Positions 25,129 through 34,191 of a stretch of 64,000 nt of DNA are shown here, piece after piece. The stretch is from Halosolutus halophilus (GTDB taxonomy: Archaea > Halobacteriota > Halobacteria > Halobacteriales > Natrialbaceae), in NCBI RefSeq assembly GCF_022869805.1, contig NZ_CP094974.1, positions 2,728,001 to 2,792,000 of the forward strand. The letters are read 5' to 3'. Below the pieces are notes generated by a model. That model did no database searches. It saw nothing but the letters and a program-made list of their open reading frames with translations, and was not told the origin of the DNA. How positions within the stretch are numbered: position 1 is the first letter of the stretch; every line of letters starts with the position of its first letter. Made by a program: the position numbers and the translations under genes.

Positions 25129-25480
25129 ACCGATGGGTGACGGCGATCGGAGGGATTACTATACAGCCACTACTCCCCGGCGTCGATCCCCGGACGTGGG
25201 CGGTCTCGATCCGCCACGACCGCTCCGCAGCGTATGGTCTGGATCCGATCGATCATCCTCGGATTGACCGACCCGGTTCGGCGCAGTTCGACCGGTTCCC
25301 GATCAGTCGATCGAGCGGGGCCGAGACCCCGTCGACCCGACGTTAAACACGGCGTTACTGTCTATAAATGGTGGATTTCTCGAGATGTGAACCGTAATAC
25401 TACCGTTTTCTGAATTGTCCCGAACGCCGGTTAATTCGGGTTGAAATGTTCCACTAACTTGCTCGTCGCGAGTTATGCGG
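25129..25480. other. AT-rich divergent intergenic region (glmU / zinc-ribbon gene)
   Basis: About 390 bp with no gene. Its left end holds the glmU promoter box (TATAGTAA, minus strand, 25156-25163). Around 25363-25369 there is TATAAAT on the + strand with no ORF at the expected distance, and 25400-25500 is strongly AT-rich. A non-coding transcript from about 25393 is conceivable. Confidence 0.4.
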
Positions 25481-25482
25481 TC

Positions 25483-25492
25483 TATATTAAAT
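25483..25492 (+). promoter_or_regulatory. TATA box of the zinc-ribbon gene at 25518
   Basis: TATATTAAAT is centred about 30 nt upstream of the ATG at 25518, giving a leaderless or nearly leaderless transcript. Confidence 0.65.
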
Positions 25493-25517
25493 ACCGTTCT
25501 GTGGCAACGCGTTGGTG

Positions 25518-25727
25518 ATGTCGACTGAACCAACCGACGCCAAGTGGACGCCGATGACGTCAGGTCAGCAAACGAGTGCCCCCCGCTGTGTCAACTGTGG
25601 GCACCAGGTTACCCGCCAGTTCGCCCGCGTGTTCGGAGACAACCGCGACGTGGTCCACGCCTGTCCCGAGTGTGCGACCTACCGGGAGATGAAAACGTCC
25701 GACTTCATTCCGAAAGAACGCCGCTAG
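25518..25727 (+). CDS. DUF7563-like zinc-ribbon protein
   Basis: A 69-residue haloarchaeal protein with one zinc ribbon: PRCVNCGHQVTRQFARVFGDN, then VVHACPECATYREM, giving CxxC...CxxC spaced by 24 residues. The C-terminus (TSDFIPKERR) is basic. Small proteins of this layout occur in many haloarchaea, function unknown. TTG and GTG codons just upstream are in frame, but the ATG best fits the TATA box. Confidence 0.82.
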   Translation: MSTEPTDAKWTPMTSGQQTSAPRCVNCGHQVTRQFARVFGDNRDVVHACPECATYREMKTSDFIPKERR

Positions 25728-25885
25728 CGGATCGATCGACGGATCTCGGATCGTCTGCTCTCTACCGTGCGATCGCGGCGACCTCGTCGGGTTCGAACGG
25801 ATCGGCCGCCGGCGAGTTCGTGCGGGACGAGTGACGGTGGGGGATGGGGAGTACACAATCAGGGGTTCGGAGTGGCGTCGTATCG

Positions 25886-27220
25886 TTACCCGTCGGTCGT
25901 CGCGGCCTCGCTCGATTTGGTCACGAACTCGGTCGCCGCGTCGAACAACGCGTCGGCGGCGTCCGCCGTTCGCCCTTCTGCAGTCACCCGAACGAGCGGT
26001 TGCGTGCCGCTGGCACGGATCAGGAACCAGCCGTCGTCGGTTTCGACGCGAACCCCATCGAGCGTCTCGACGCGGGTGTAGCGCTCGTGTACCCGTGTCC
26101 GAACGTCGTTCATCACGGCCGCTTCGCCGGTGACCTCGGCCGAGGTCCGCCGGATGGGATACTGCTCGATCGCGTCCACGAGGTCGGCGAGTGACCCCGC
26201 CGAGGTGACCAGTTCGACGAGTTTGCACGCCGCGAGCGGCCCGTCCGGACACAGCGTCTCGTCGGGCCAGATCCACGCGCCGCTCGGTTCGCCGCCGAAA
26301 ACGACGCCGTCCTCGGTCGTCCGTTCGGCGACGAAGACGTCACCGACGCGGGTCCGCGTGACCGACGCACCCACGGCGTCGAGCGCGTCGTCGACGGCGA
26401 GGCTCGTGTCGACGGGTGCAGCGACCCGGTCTCCCTCGCCGGCCACACCCTTCGCAAAGAGCGCGAACAGCACGTCTTTCGGGACGAAGCGGCCGGTCTC
26501 GTCGACGGCGAGCAGCCGATCGGCGTCGCCGTCGTGTGCGACGCCGAGGGCGGCATCCGTGTTCGCGACGACCGACTCGAGCGTCTCGAGCGTCTCCCGC
26601 GTGGGTTCACTCGGCCGTCCGGGGAAAGACCCGTCCTGGTGGCCGTTCAACGTCTGGACCGTACAGCCGAGGTCGTCGAGCACCGACGCGGTGATCGCCC
26701 CCGCACCGTTCCCGAGATCGACGACGATTTGCGGTGATCCGGTGACGTCGACGGCATCCCCGAGCCGGGTAGCGTGGCTTCTCCGGGCCGTCTCTCGGTG
26801 TCGCCGGTCACCCAGTTCGTCCCACCTCGCCAGTCGATACTCGTCGTCGCGGACCCGTCGTTCGATCGCGTCCCGCCTGTCCGGACCGAACGCCTTGCCG
26901 CTCGGCGTCCAGAGCTTGATTCCGTTGTCGGTCGGCGGGTTGTGCGACGCCGTGACGACGATGCCCGCGTCGGCGTCGAACCTCGATACCGACCGCGCGA
27001 CGGTCGGTGTCGCCTCGATTCCCACGTCGACGACGTCGGTTCCACACTCGCGGAGTCCCGCGGTGACCGCGTCGGTGAGCAATCGACCGCTGTCACGAAC
27101 GTCTCGTCCCACGACGACGCGATCGGCCCCGTCGGAGGCGACTGCCCGCCCGACCGCGAGTGCGAGTTCGGCGGTGACCTCGATCCCGACCGGACCGCGG
27201 ATCCCACTCGTCCCAAACAT
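25886..27220 (-). CDS. glmM: Phosphoglucosamine mutase
   Basis: Converts glucosamine-6-phosphate to glucosamine-1-phosphate. A 444-residue alpha-D-phosphohexomutase: MFGTSGIRGPVG start, active-site serine in TASHNPPTDNGIKLW (Ser92), metal-binding loop DGDADR, sugar loop GGEPSGAWIWPD, phosphate-binding RASGTQPLVRV near the end. Sequence alone does not fully separate glucosamine from mannose or glucose mutases, but glmS and glmU nearby make GlmM the best call. The ATG at 27220 agrees with a TATAGTAA box at 27247-27254. Confidence 0.9.
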   Translation of the reverse strand: MFGTSGIRGPVGIEVTAELALAVGRAVASDGADRVVVGRDVRDSGRLLTDAVTAGLRECGTDVVDVGIEATPTVARSVSRFDADAGIVVTASHNPPTDNGIKLWTPSGKAFGPDRRDAIERRVRDDEYRLARWDELGDRRHRETARRSHATRLGDAVDVTGSPQIVVDLGNGAGAITASVLDDLGCTVQTLNGHQDGSFPGRPSEPTRETLETLESVVANTDAALGVAHDGDADRLLAVDETGRFVPKDVLFALFAKGVAGEGDRVAAPVDTSLAVDDALDAVGASVTRTRVGDVFVAERTTEDGVVFGGEPSGAWIWPDETLCPDGPLAACKLVELVTSAGSLADLVDAIEQYPIRRTSAEVTGEAAVMNDVRTRVHERYTRVETLDGVRVETDDGWFLIRASGTQPLVRVTAEGRTADAADALFDAATEFVTKSSEAATTDG

Positions 27221-27241
27221 GCCACCCGCTTCCCGTTCCAC

Positions 27242-27589
27242 TCGCGTTACTATACGGTGCTTACCGGCCCGCCCGAGGAGTGCTCGAGCGACGGGGCCGT
27301 ACGCGACACTTTCGCCTTCCGGGAGGAAATTTCGGCGCGCTTAGGACGACGGTATGACCGGCTACTGTGAGAGAAATCGTTCACGCGCCCGTTAGCCACG
27401 ACCTATATTTTTGAACGTTCGTTATCGTATAACCGTCCCAGTCGTCCACGGTTTCGTACGCATGGATTCCGCAGCACCCCCACGCTCGACCGCGGGTTCC
27501 GGCACGGGTCGGGCCCGATCGCGCTCGCGACGTGAACCGTCCCGATCGAGTCGCGCCGACGTCGATCGGCCTCGCCGATCGGAGCAACG
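27242..27589. other. Intergenic region between glmM and a winged-helix gene
   Basis: Holds the glmM promoter box (27247-27254, minus) and, at about 27402-27409, a CTATATTTTTG box on the + strand that could start a leader of about 150 nt ahead of the gene at 27590. The only frame within it (ATG 27462, overlapping ATGA with 27590) is very basic and unlikely to be coding. Confidence 0.4.
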
Positions 27590-27850
27590 ATGAGCACGTC
27601 CGAACACGAGTCCGACGCCGAGGGAAACGCGCCGACCCGCTCGCTCGGCGAGCTACCGCCCAGTTCGAAACTCGTCTACAAGGTCCTCGAGTACGAGGGG
27701 CAACTGACACAGGAGGAGATCGCCCGGGAGTCGCGGCTGTGTGCCCGGACGGTTCGCTACGCGCTCGGCAAACTCGACGACGAGGGCCTCGTCGCCAGCC
27801 GGGTCTGTCTCGACGACGCCCGGCAGTCCAAGTACTGGATCGAGAAGTGA
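27590..27850 (+). CDS. Winged helix-turn-helix regulator (MarR-like)
   Basis: An 86-residue protein: an acidic lead (MSTSEHESDAEGN), then LPPSSKLVYKVLEYEGQLTQ, EEIARESRLCARTVRYALGK and LDDEGLVASRVCLDDARQSKYW, a complete winged helix with recognition helix in the CARTVRYAL part. Two Cys flank the helix. Probably a small cytoplasmic regulator; target unknown. Convergent with the acyltransferase gene next to it. Confidence 0.82.
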   Translation: MSTSEHESDAEGNAPTRSLGELPPSSKLVYKVLEYEGQLTQEEIARESRLCARTVRYALGKLDDEGLVASRVCLDDARQSKYWIEK

Positions 27851-27907
27851 CCGGGCCGATCGAGAATCGATTTCCACCGGACACGAAGGCGAAGGGTGGA
27901 CTCCCGA

Positions 27908-28918
27908 TCACCGGCGCTTGCGATACGTGTCGATCACGAAATCGATCCCGAACGACCCGGACGTGATGGTGTAGTTCGTCTCGAGCCGCGGGTTGAACTT
28001 CGCCTTGTACCGGTTGATGCTCGGTACGCCAGCCCCGACGAGGTCGTACCGCTCGAGTCCCGTTCGGAGCCCGTCCCGCATGACGTGCCAGTCGAGGAGA
28101 TCGTTGATCGCCACGTCGACGTCCGCGTCCGGCTTGACGCCGCCCTGCCAGCGGTAGCGCGTCCGATCGGATTCGACGACGAGGATCCCCCCGAGAAAGT
28201 CACCGTCGACGCGACAGACGTACGGCCGGATCGATCCGTCGGGTAGCGCTTCGTACACCGACTGGGCGAACGCCGCGCTCAAGTGGAACGATCGGCCCTG
28301 GTTCTCGTAGCGGCGCTGGACCTGTTCGATGATCCGTGCGACGTCGGCGACGTCACCCTCTTCGATGGCGTAGACGTCGTCGTCGGCGTTGCGCACGTTA
28401 CTCCGGGCGTCGCCGCTGAATCGGTCGAGCAGGTCGTCCTCGGATCCCTCGAGGTCGACGACGTAGGTGTACTCCGGTTCGACGTCGTACTCGTTCCAGA
28501 CGAACGGACGGACGTCCTCGAACTCGGCGGCGACGAACTTGGTGTACAGCGGCGAGATTTCCTCGTCGATCCACTCGAGACAGCCGTCGAGAAACCGCCG
28601 GATGCGCCGATCGGCCTTCCGTCGCTTGAGTTTGGCGACGTTCAGGACGGACGGACCGAGGTAACACGACCACGACCGCGGTGCGGGGGAGAACACGCCG
28701 GTGATCGGCCCCTTCGAGTACTCGAAGATCGGAAAGAGTCCGACGGCCTCCTGTCCCTTGAACCCGGCCAGGAGGTGCAGCGTGGTGCCGGTGTCCTGGG
28801 CCTGCAACCGTAGCGCTTCGGCCCGGTAGAACGGGTTCGTCCCGTCCGATCGTTCGACGTAACGGTTCCAATCCGCCGCGTCGTGCCGCGGATCGAGTAC
28901 TGTTACCTCGACACTCAT
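27908..28918 (-). CDS. FemAB/GNAT-type acyltransferase
   Basis: A 336-residue protein with two tandem GNAT folds of the FemAB-like (Acetyltransf_6) type: residues 1-150 with NPFYRAEALRLQAQDTG and GLFPIFEYSKGPI, then EGSEDDLLDRFSGDARSNVRNADD, YVCRVDGDFLGGILVVES, RYRWQGGVKPDADVDVAINDLLDW and YDLVGAGVPSINRYKAKFNPR. In bacteria such genes sit in exopolysaccharide or cell-wall loci and attach amino acids or acyl groups. It starts 2 nt after the stop of the phosphatase-family gene, so the two form an operon. Confidence 0.85.
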   Translation of the reverse strand: MSVEVTVLDPRHDAADWNRYVERSDGTNPFYRAEALRLQAQDTGTTLHLLAGFKGQEAVGLFPIFEYSKGPITGVFSPAPRSWSCYLGPSVLNVAKLKRRKADRRIRRFLDGCLEWIDEEISPLYTKFVAAEFEDVRPFVWNEYDVEPEYTYVVDLEGSEDDLLDRFSGDARSNVRNADDDVYAIEEGDVADVARIIEQVQRRYENQGRSFHLSAAFAQSVYEALPDGSIRPYVCRVDGDFLGGILVVESDRTRYRWQGGVKPDADVDVAINDLLDWHVMRDGLRTGLERYDLVGAGVPSINRYKAKFNPRLETNYTITSGSFGIDFVIDTYRKRR

Positions 28919-28920
28919 CG

Positions 28921-30546
28921 TTACAGGTACCCGAGATCGGACAGTCGATCTTCGACGGCCGCGTCGTCGGTGGCCGTGATCGCGTCCGCGTCGTAGGCCG
29001 GATACTCCGTCGTCGAACTCCCGTCGACGATCGGTAACGGTTCGCCGTCCATCGCCGCGTCGACGGCCACGTCGAAGACCGAACAGATCGTCGGCGCGAC
29101 GTCGAAGATCGACGCGTCGGTGAGCGGGACCGACTCGTCGAACGCCGGCCCGGCGGCAGCGACGACGCCGGTCCGCTTGTGGTTCCAGGGTTCCATCGGC
29201 TCGCCGAACCGGTCTTTTTCGAGGTCGGCGGCGATCGCGTTGTCGAAATCGGTCGGTACCGTCACGACGTCCGGGGCCTCGTCGACGTGGGGTCCTTGGA
29301 AGACGGTCTCCCTGGGGACGACGGTCTCGAACATCGCCTCGCCGGCCGGCGTTTCGACTGCCGATAGCTCGTCGACGAGTTCCGCCCGAACTCGATCGTA
29401 CTCCGCTCGCGGAACCTGCCCGTTCGGCTCCCGACCCTCGAGATTGATCCGGACGCCGAGTTCGCTCTTCGATCGTACGTACGCGCGCGAGTTCGGGAAA
29501 TCGACCTGCTCGCTCGCCGCCCTGAGCACGTCGTTCGGAACGCGCGTGCCGATCGGTTCCTTCAGGCCGATCAGGTCCAGTGCGGCGGCGACTCGCTGGG
29601 TCGTCAGCCCCACCGTCGCGGCGACGTTCATCGCTCGCTCGAGGGGGCCCTGATCCCGTTCGCTCGCTTCCTCGCCCTCGAGGAGGTCGTTTTCCCACGC
29701 CGTCGACCAGTTCGGCATTCCGTCACCGCCGCTCCGGGCGCTGACGTACCCCCGCTCCCGCAGGAACTCGTTGATCCGGAACTCGTGGCCGTCGACTGTC
29801 CCCATTCCGTGATCGCTGACGACCAGGACGTTCTCGGGGTCCGTCTCCGCGATCGTGTCGGCTATCTGTCGATCCACTTCGCTATAGACCGCTTCGATCG
29901 CCCGCCTGTCGCCGGGTCGTTCGTGGAAGACGGAATCCGTGAGCTGGAACTGGAGGAACCCGAAGTCCGGTTCGAACCGGTCACAGAGATACCTGAACGC
30001 AGCGCCGCGGTCCGCGAGCGTTCGTTCGTAGCTCTCGAGCGATCGGTCGGGTTCGGGACCGCTCCGGGGGTAGACCCGGTAGTCGCCGCAGGCCTGTTCG
30101 ACCTCCGCGAGGATGCCCTCGGGGTGACAGGCCGGTTCCTCGGGTGCCGTCAGTCCGGGGATCAGTGCGCCGTCGAACTCGCGTGGCGGATGAGTGACCG
30201 GGAGGTTGACGACGACGCTGCTGTGTCCGTGGTCGCTCAACAGTTCCCAGATCGCGCGTTCCCGAACGTACGTCGAATTGACGACGTCCCAGTCGTAGCC
30301 GTCGAACGAGAGAAAGTCGTAGACACCGTGTTTGCCGGGGTTTTTCCCCGTATACAACGACGGCCACGCGCTCGCCGTCCACGGTGGAATCTGTGACTCG
30401 AGCGGGCCGCTCGTCCCCCCGTCGAACAACCGCCGGACCGTCGGCATCACCCCCGACTCGAACAGCGGCTCGAGTACCGGTCGACAGCCGGCGTCCAGCC
30501 CGAGTACGAGGAGCCGAAGGTCGCCGTCGTCCGTCGCACGTTCCAT
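28921..30546 (-). CDS. Alkaline-phosphatase-superfamily phosphodiesterase/nucleotide pyrophosphatase
   Basis: A 541-residue metal-dependent enzyme of the type I phosphodiesterase family. Metal and nucleophile motifs are visible: LVLGLDAGCRP (first Asp), TASAWPSLYTGKNPGKHGVYDF (nucleophile Thr/Ser), VVSDHGMGTVDGHEF (Asp and His) and HKRTGVVAAAGPAF near the end. No signal peptide is seen, so it is cytoplasmic. Haloarchaeal relatives occur in glycan clusters; here it is paired with a FemAB-like acyltransferase, suggesting work on a phosphorylated or lipid-linked sugar intermediate (inference). Confidence 0.88.
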   Translation of the reverse strand: MERATDDGDLRLLVLGLDAGCRPVLEPLFESGVMPTVRRLFDGGTSGPLESQIPPWTASAWPSLYTGKNPGKHGVYDFLSFDGYDWDVVNSTYVRERAIWELLSDHGHSSVVVNLPVTHPPREFDGALIPGLTAPEEPACHPEGILAEVEQACGDYRVYPRSGPEPDRSLESYERTLADRGAAFRYLCDRFEPDFGFLQFQLTDSVFHERPGDRRAIEAVYSEVDRQIADTIAETDPENVLVVSDHGMGTVDGHEFRINEFLRERGYVSARSGGDGMPNWSTAWENDLLEGEEASERDQGPLERAMNVAATVGLTTQRVAAALDLIGLKEPIGTRVPNDVLRAASEQVDFPNSRAYVRSKSELGVRINLEGREPNGQVPRAEYDRVRAELVDELSAVETPAGEAMFETVVPRETVFQGPHVDEAPDVVTVPTDFDNAIAADLEKDRFGEPMEPWNHKRTGVVAAAGPAFDESVPLTDASIFDVAPTICSVFDVAVDAAMDGEPLPIVDGSSTTEYPAYDADAITATDDAAVEDRLSDLGYL

Positions 30547-30660
30547 GGGCGGGTGGTGCGTCCGTTCGGGCTTTGTTATGCAACCGCTTGGAGTCGGTGT
30601 ATGATCTCGCTTCGCGTTCGACGCCGACAGCCGAGATCGCCGCAGCGAGACTGCTAGACC

Positions 30661-31275
30661 GTGCCTGTCGATACCGGTGACAGTTCACTATACTGTCTGT
30701 CGACGACCCTCACGACGTCGTGGCTGTATCGACGTTCCGATCGGCTCACTGCGGCCGACTGCCGGCACGTTCTCGAGTCGTTCGCCTTCGACGTGCTCGA
30801 TCGCAACGGCCGGCTCCGGGGATCGATCGACGCGATCCTGCCGGACAGCGTGACGTCGCCGGTTCCCGGACCGGCGGAGCGATACGAGGCCGGCGAAGCC
30901 CCCATGTCGAAGCTCTCGGCGTCCGTGGTCGACGACGCGGATCCGCTGGCAATTCGCCGCGCTCGTCGTGACAACTACCTCGCGTGGCGACGGGTTCTCC
31001 GATCACGCGACGGCGTCGAAATCCCGTACGAGACCCCGTTTCCCGGTATCTGTCCGCAAGTCTTTCCAGTGCGTGTGACGGAGCCCGGGCGATTCTTCCC
31101 ACGCCGCGAGCGCTGTGGCGTCTCGAACGTCACGCCGTGGCCGCGGTTATCGCCGATCGTGATCGCGGATTCGCAGTACAGCACCGCGACACGGTCGGCG
31201 CGGGAGGTCGTCCTCCCGGTCTCCCAGTACGTCGATCCGGCGACGATCGAATCGGTCGGAAAGCGACTCCCCTGA
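30661..31275 (+). CDS. Hypothetical protein resembling the C-terminal half of DegT/DnrJ aminotransferases
   Basis: A 204-residue frame starting at GTG. The second half (IRRARRDNYLAWRRVL, FPGICPQVFPVRV, then REVVLPVSQYVDPATIESVGKRL) follows the pattern of the small C-terminal domain of DegT-type PLP aminotransferases of surface-sugar pathways, but the large domain with the catalytic Lys is absent. The N-terminal 80 residues are not recognised. So it is probably a truncated or decayed gene, or a stand-alone domain. It stands divergent from the phosphatase/FemAB operon. Confidence 0.5.
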   Translation: MPVDTGDSSLYCLSTTLTTSWLYRRSDRLTAADCRHVLESFAFDVLDRNGRLRGSIDAILPDSVTSPVPGPAERYEAGEAPMSKLSASVVDDADPLAIRRARRDNYLAWRRVLRSRDGVEIPYETPFPGICPQVFPVRVTEPGRFFPRRERCGVSNVTPWPRLSPIVIADSQYSTATRSAREVVLPVSQYVDPATIESVGKRLP

Positions 31276-31299
31276 GAGCGCGATCGCCATCGCGGCCCC

Positions 31300-32973
31300 T
31301 CAGTCCCCGGCGACGGCCGACCTGAGTTTCGATCGGGCCGTCTCGCTCAGCGTGTAGGTTCGTTCGGCGGGCCGATCGAGGACGGACTCGGTCCGGAGTT
31401 CCGAGAGCAAACTCTGGACGGCGACCGGCGACCGGCCGACGCTCCGTGCGACCGCTTCCGACTCGAGCGGGCCCGATCGGGCGAGTTCGGTCACGATTTC
31501 CCGCGCCGTCGGCTTCGAACACTGCGAATTATCGCAGGCGCGGGTGATCCTGTCGTCGAGCCACGTCGGTCCGAATTCGACGCGGCCGTTCGTGTCGGCG
31601 TCCGCGACGAGGATCTCCCCCTCCGGGTTCGACTCGTCGACGTTCGCGTATCCGAACTCGTGATCCTCACCGGCGGCCTGCACGATCCTGTCCTCGGTCG
31701 GCGCGGATTCGGATCCGTTCCCGGAGTCACGCTCCGCTTCGTCGAGGCGCTCGCGAAGCCGTTCGTTCACCGAACTGAGTCGAGCGACTTCCGCTGCGAG
31801 GTCGTCGATCCGGTCGTCCCGATCGGCGAGTTTCGCTTCGAGATCGTCACGTTCGGCTTCGAGGTCGTCACGTTCCGCCTCGAGGTCGGCCAGTTCGTCG
31901 TGGAGTCGGCGCCGATCCTGGTCGGTGTTCGGGAGGTGGGTCTGGACGGTCTCGGGCCGCGTCAGTGCGTCGGCCATCTGCTTCGCTGCACTCGAGACGT
32001 CCCGCGCGGACTCGAGTTCGTCCTCGAGTGTTTCGATGCGTTTCTCTTTCTTTTCGAGTTCGTTTTCCAGTTCGACGATCCGGTTTTCCTCCCGTTCTTT
32101 CCGCTCGGAGATGTCCTGTAGATCCCCGACGAGGGCGTCGGAGACGGACTTGAGTTCGGGCCGTTCGAAGTCGTCGAGTCCCGGGGTGGCACCGGCGTCG
32201 AACGTTCGCTTCCGGCGAAACTGCACCTTTCGGACGTCGACTTCGGTCCAGTCGGTCTGGACGAACGCCTGTCCGTCGTTCAGGTCCGAGACGAGTTCCG
32301 AGTACTCGGTGTCGATGATCCGACCGACGACTTTCGTGTCGTTGTCCCACGTCAGCCGGTGCCAGACGAGCCAGTTCGCCTGCGTGATGAAATCCTTTTT
32401 GACGTCCGCTGGTCGCTGGCTGATCCCGAGGATCCCGAGTCCGTGTTTGCGTCCGCGTTTGCTGATCTTGATCAGGAGTTTTCCGGTTTCGCCGACGCCG
32501 CCGCCTTCCGGAATGTACTCGTGGACTTCCTCGACGATCAGCAGGAACGGTTTCTTCAGCTTCTTCTCCTTGACGAACAGTTGTCGCGCGATCTTCCGGA
32601 GGAGTTCGTCGGCCACCTCCTCGTCGAGGTAGCCCGAGACGTCGAGGATGACGGGGACGTTCTCCTCGAGCGCGAGCGTCGCCATCTGTTCGGCGTGTTC
32701 CGGCCCGATCTGGATGTCACACTCTTCGTCGGCCCCCGCGTGGAGCATCTCGTACTCCTCTTTGAGTCCGTAGTACTCGCCGTCGGTGTCGACGATCAGC
32801 AGGGGGTATCCCGCGTCGAGCAACTCTTCGGCCAGGACGGAGGCCGTGTTCGACTTTCCCGACCCCGACTTCCCGGTGACGAATCCGCGACCGGTCAGAA
32901 TCTCGACGACGGGGAGGTACAGATCGGTTCCGACGGCGCTCTCGCCGACGTGGATCTCCCGCTGCTCGCTCAC
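31300..32973 (-). CDS. HerA-like/DUF87 ATPase with coiled coil and winged-helix tail
   Basis: A 557-residue ATPase. The core has Walker A GKSGSGKSNT (residues 34-43), LLIVDTDGEY, Walker B-like LLIVEEVHEYIP and the ISQRPADV sensor, as in HerA/FtsK-type hexameric translocases. Residues about 285-415 are a long coiled coil with three near-identical heptads (LEAERDD, LEAERDD, LEAKLAD). The C-terminus is a winged helix (AREIVTELARSGPLESEAVA, SPVAVQSLLSELRTESVLDR). HerA normally works with the nuclease NurA and Mre11/Rad50; none is adjacent, so this may be another member of the family. Confidence 0.88.
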   Translation of the reverse strand: MSEQREIHVGESAVGTDLYLPVVEILTGRGFVTGKSGSGKSNTASVLAEELLDAGYPLLIVDTDGEYYGLKEEYEMLHAGADEECDIQIGPEHAEQMATLALEENVPVILDVSGYLDEEVADELLRKIARQLFVKEKKLKKPFLLIVEEVHEYIPEGGGVGETGKLLIKISKRGRKHGLGILGISQRPADVKKDFITQANWLVWHRLTWDNDTKVVGRIIDTEYSELVSDLNDGQAFVQTDWTEVDVRKVQFRRKRTFDAGATPGLDDFERPELKSVSDALVGDLQDISERKEREENRIVELENELEKKEKRIETLEDELESARDVSSAAKQMADALTRPETVQTHLPNTDQDRRRLHDELADLEAERDDLEAERDDLEAKLADRDDRIDDLAAEVARLSSVNERLRERLDEAERDSGNGSESAPTEDRIVQAAGEDHEFGYANVDESNPEGEILVADADTNGRVEFGPTWLDDRITRACDNSQCSKPTAREIVTELARSGPLESEAVARSVGRSPVAVQSLLSELRTESVLDRPAERTYTLSETARSKLRSAVAGD

Positions 32974-33003
32974 CGCTTCCCCACCCCGGTTGGGAGCGAC
33001 ACG

Positions 33004-33413
33004 TTCATACTATCAATACAGTTCGATCACGTGACCTTGAATATTGGCCTCGGTTCGACGGCGGCGTTCGGAGACGGTTGCCGGAGTACGGCGTGACGTT
33101 CGCTACGAGATTTGCGCCCGAAAACGCACGCCTCAGTCCTGGTATCGGCCAGATTAATCCGAGGTTTGCTGGACGAAAAGCGACACCACCCGTCCATAAC
33201 TGCGTCCACAGGCCGATCGACAACTCGATACCGATCGCTCCGGGTCACATCCGGTCGACGAATCCGTGATCCGACTCGACGACGAGCGGTGCCGGCTGTA
33301 CGCAACTGTTGATCCGGACGCAACCGACCGACTCCAGCACGGAACCGGCGTATCCGAACACGATCGATCCCACGGGGCGAACCTTCATACCGGATGCGAT
33401 ACAATAACCATAC
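33004..33413. other. Gene-free region between HerA-like ATPase and DUF555 gene
   Basis: About 410 bp separating divergent genes. Frames here are short and basic and I support none. A few AT-rich patches (33005-33020, 33040-33050 and 33150-33160) may hold promoter elements for the two flanking genes. Confidence 0.45.
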
Positions 33414-33908
33414 ATGAACTGCAGGGTTGTCGTCGAAGCTGCCGTGCCGGTATTCGACGTCGAGACGGAGGACGAGGCGATTCGGATCGCCATCTCGAAG
33501 ACGGGCGAGATGTTGAACCCTGACCTGAACTACGTCGAGATCAACATGGGCGAGCGGACCGCTCCATCGGGAGAGGAACTCCCGCCCGCGTTCATCGCCG
33601 CGGACGAGGCGCTCGTCGCCCTCGAACTCGAGATGACCGTCTTCAACGTCGAGCGCGAGGAACACGCCTCGCGCATCGCACGCAAGGAGATCGGTCAACG
33701 GCTCGAAAACATCCCGCTCGAGGTGACGCAAGTCGATGTACTGGAGGACGAAGACGACGAGGACGAAGACGAAGAGACGACGTCGTCAGCCGACGCCGAC
33801 TCGACCGACACCCCTGACACCGGTTCCGAGGACGACGAAACGGCGTCGAACGACGAGGGTGACGAGGACGACGAGATCCTCCCCGAGTTCGAAGACCTCG
33901 TCGAGTAA
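33414..33908 (+). CDS. DUF555 family protein
   Basis: A 164-residue protein. Residues 1-110 (MNCRVVVEAAVPVFDVETED, AIRIAISKTGEMLNPDLNYV, FNVEREEHASRIARKEIGQR) match the archaeal DUF555 (UPF0212) family, function unknown and conserved in euryarchaea. It adds a 55-residue tail almost wholly of Asp, Glu, Ser and Thr, a haloarchaeal extension. Start codon close behind a weak TATA-like CATACC/ATACAATAACC region, so nearly leaderless. Cytoplasmic. Confidence 0.9.
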   Translation: MNCRVVVEAAVPVFDVETEDEAIRIAISKTGEMLNPDLNYVEINMGERTAPSGEELPPAFIAADEALVALELEMTVFNVEREEHASRIARKEIGQRLENIPLEVTQVDVLEDEDDEDEDEETTSSADADSTDTPDTGSEDDETASNDEGDEDDEILPEFEDLVE

Positions 33909-34191
33909 CTGCTCGTTCTCCCGTCGAGACGGCAAGACGACACCGTCGTTTCCACGTTCGCGAACGGATCTGCAGTGACGTTCTCTGGCGACGATATCCG
34001 ATGACACCGCTGGCGACTGTCGTGGCTCACCCGTCGACGGACGATCGGCGACCGGCGACCGGTGTCCGGTGACGGGTCGATATTCGGCAGGAGCAAGCAG
34101 AGGTGCGATATTCGAACGGGAGATCCAATTCCCAGCGTGAGAGAGACGGCTCTCGCCGATCTGTGTCGGGCCGGAGGATACGACGGTAGAC

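Noticed and set aside
28919-29698. N-terminal extension of the FemAB-like protein by 260 residues
   Set aside because: The extension is antiparallel in composition (Arg-rich) and lies inside the phosphatase gene in another frame; ATG 28918 gives a normal-length protein.
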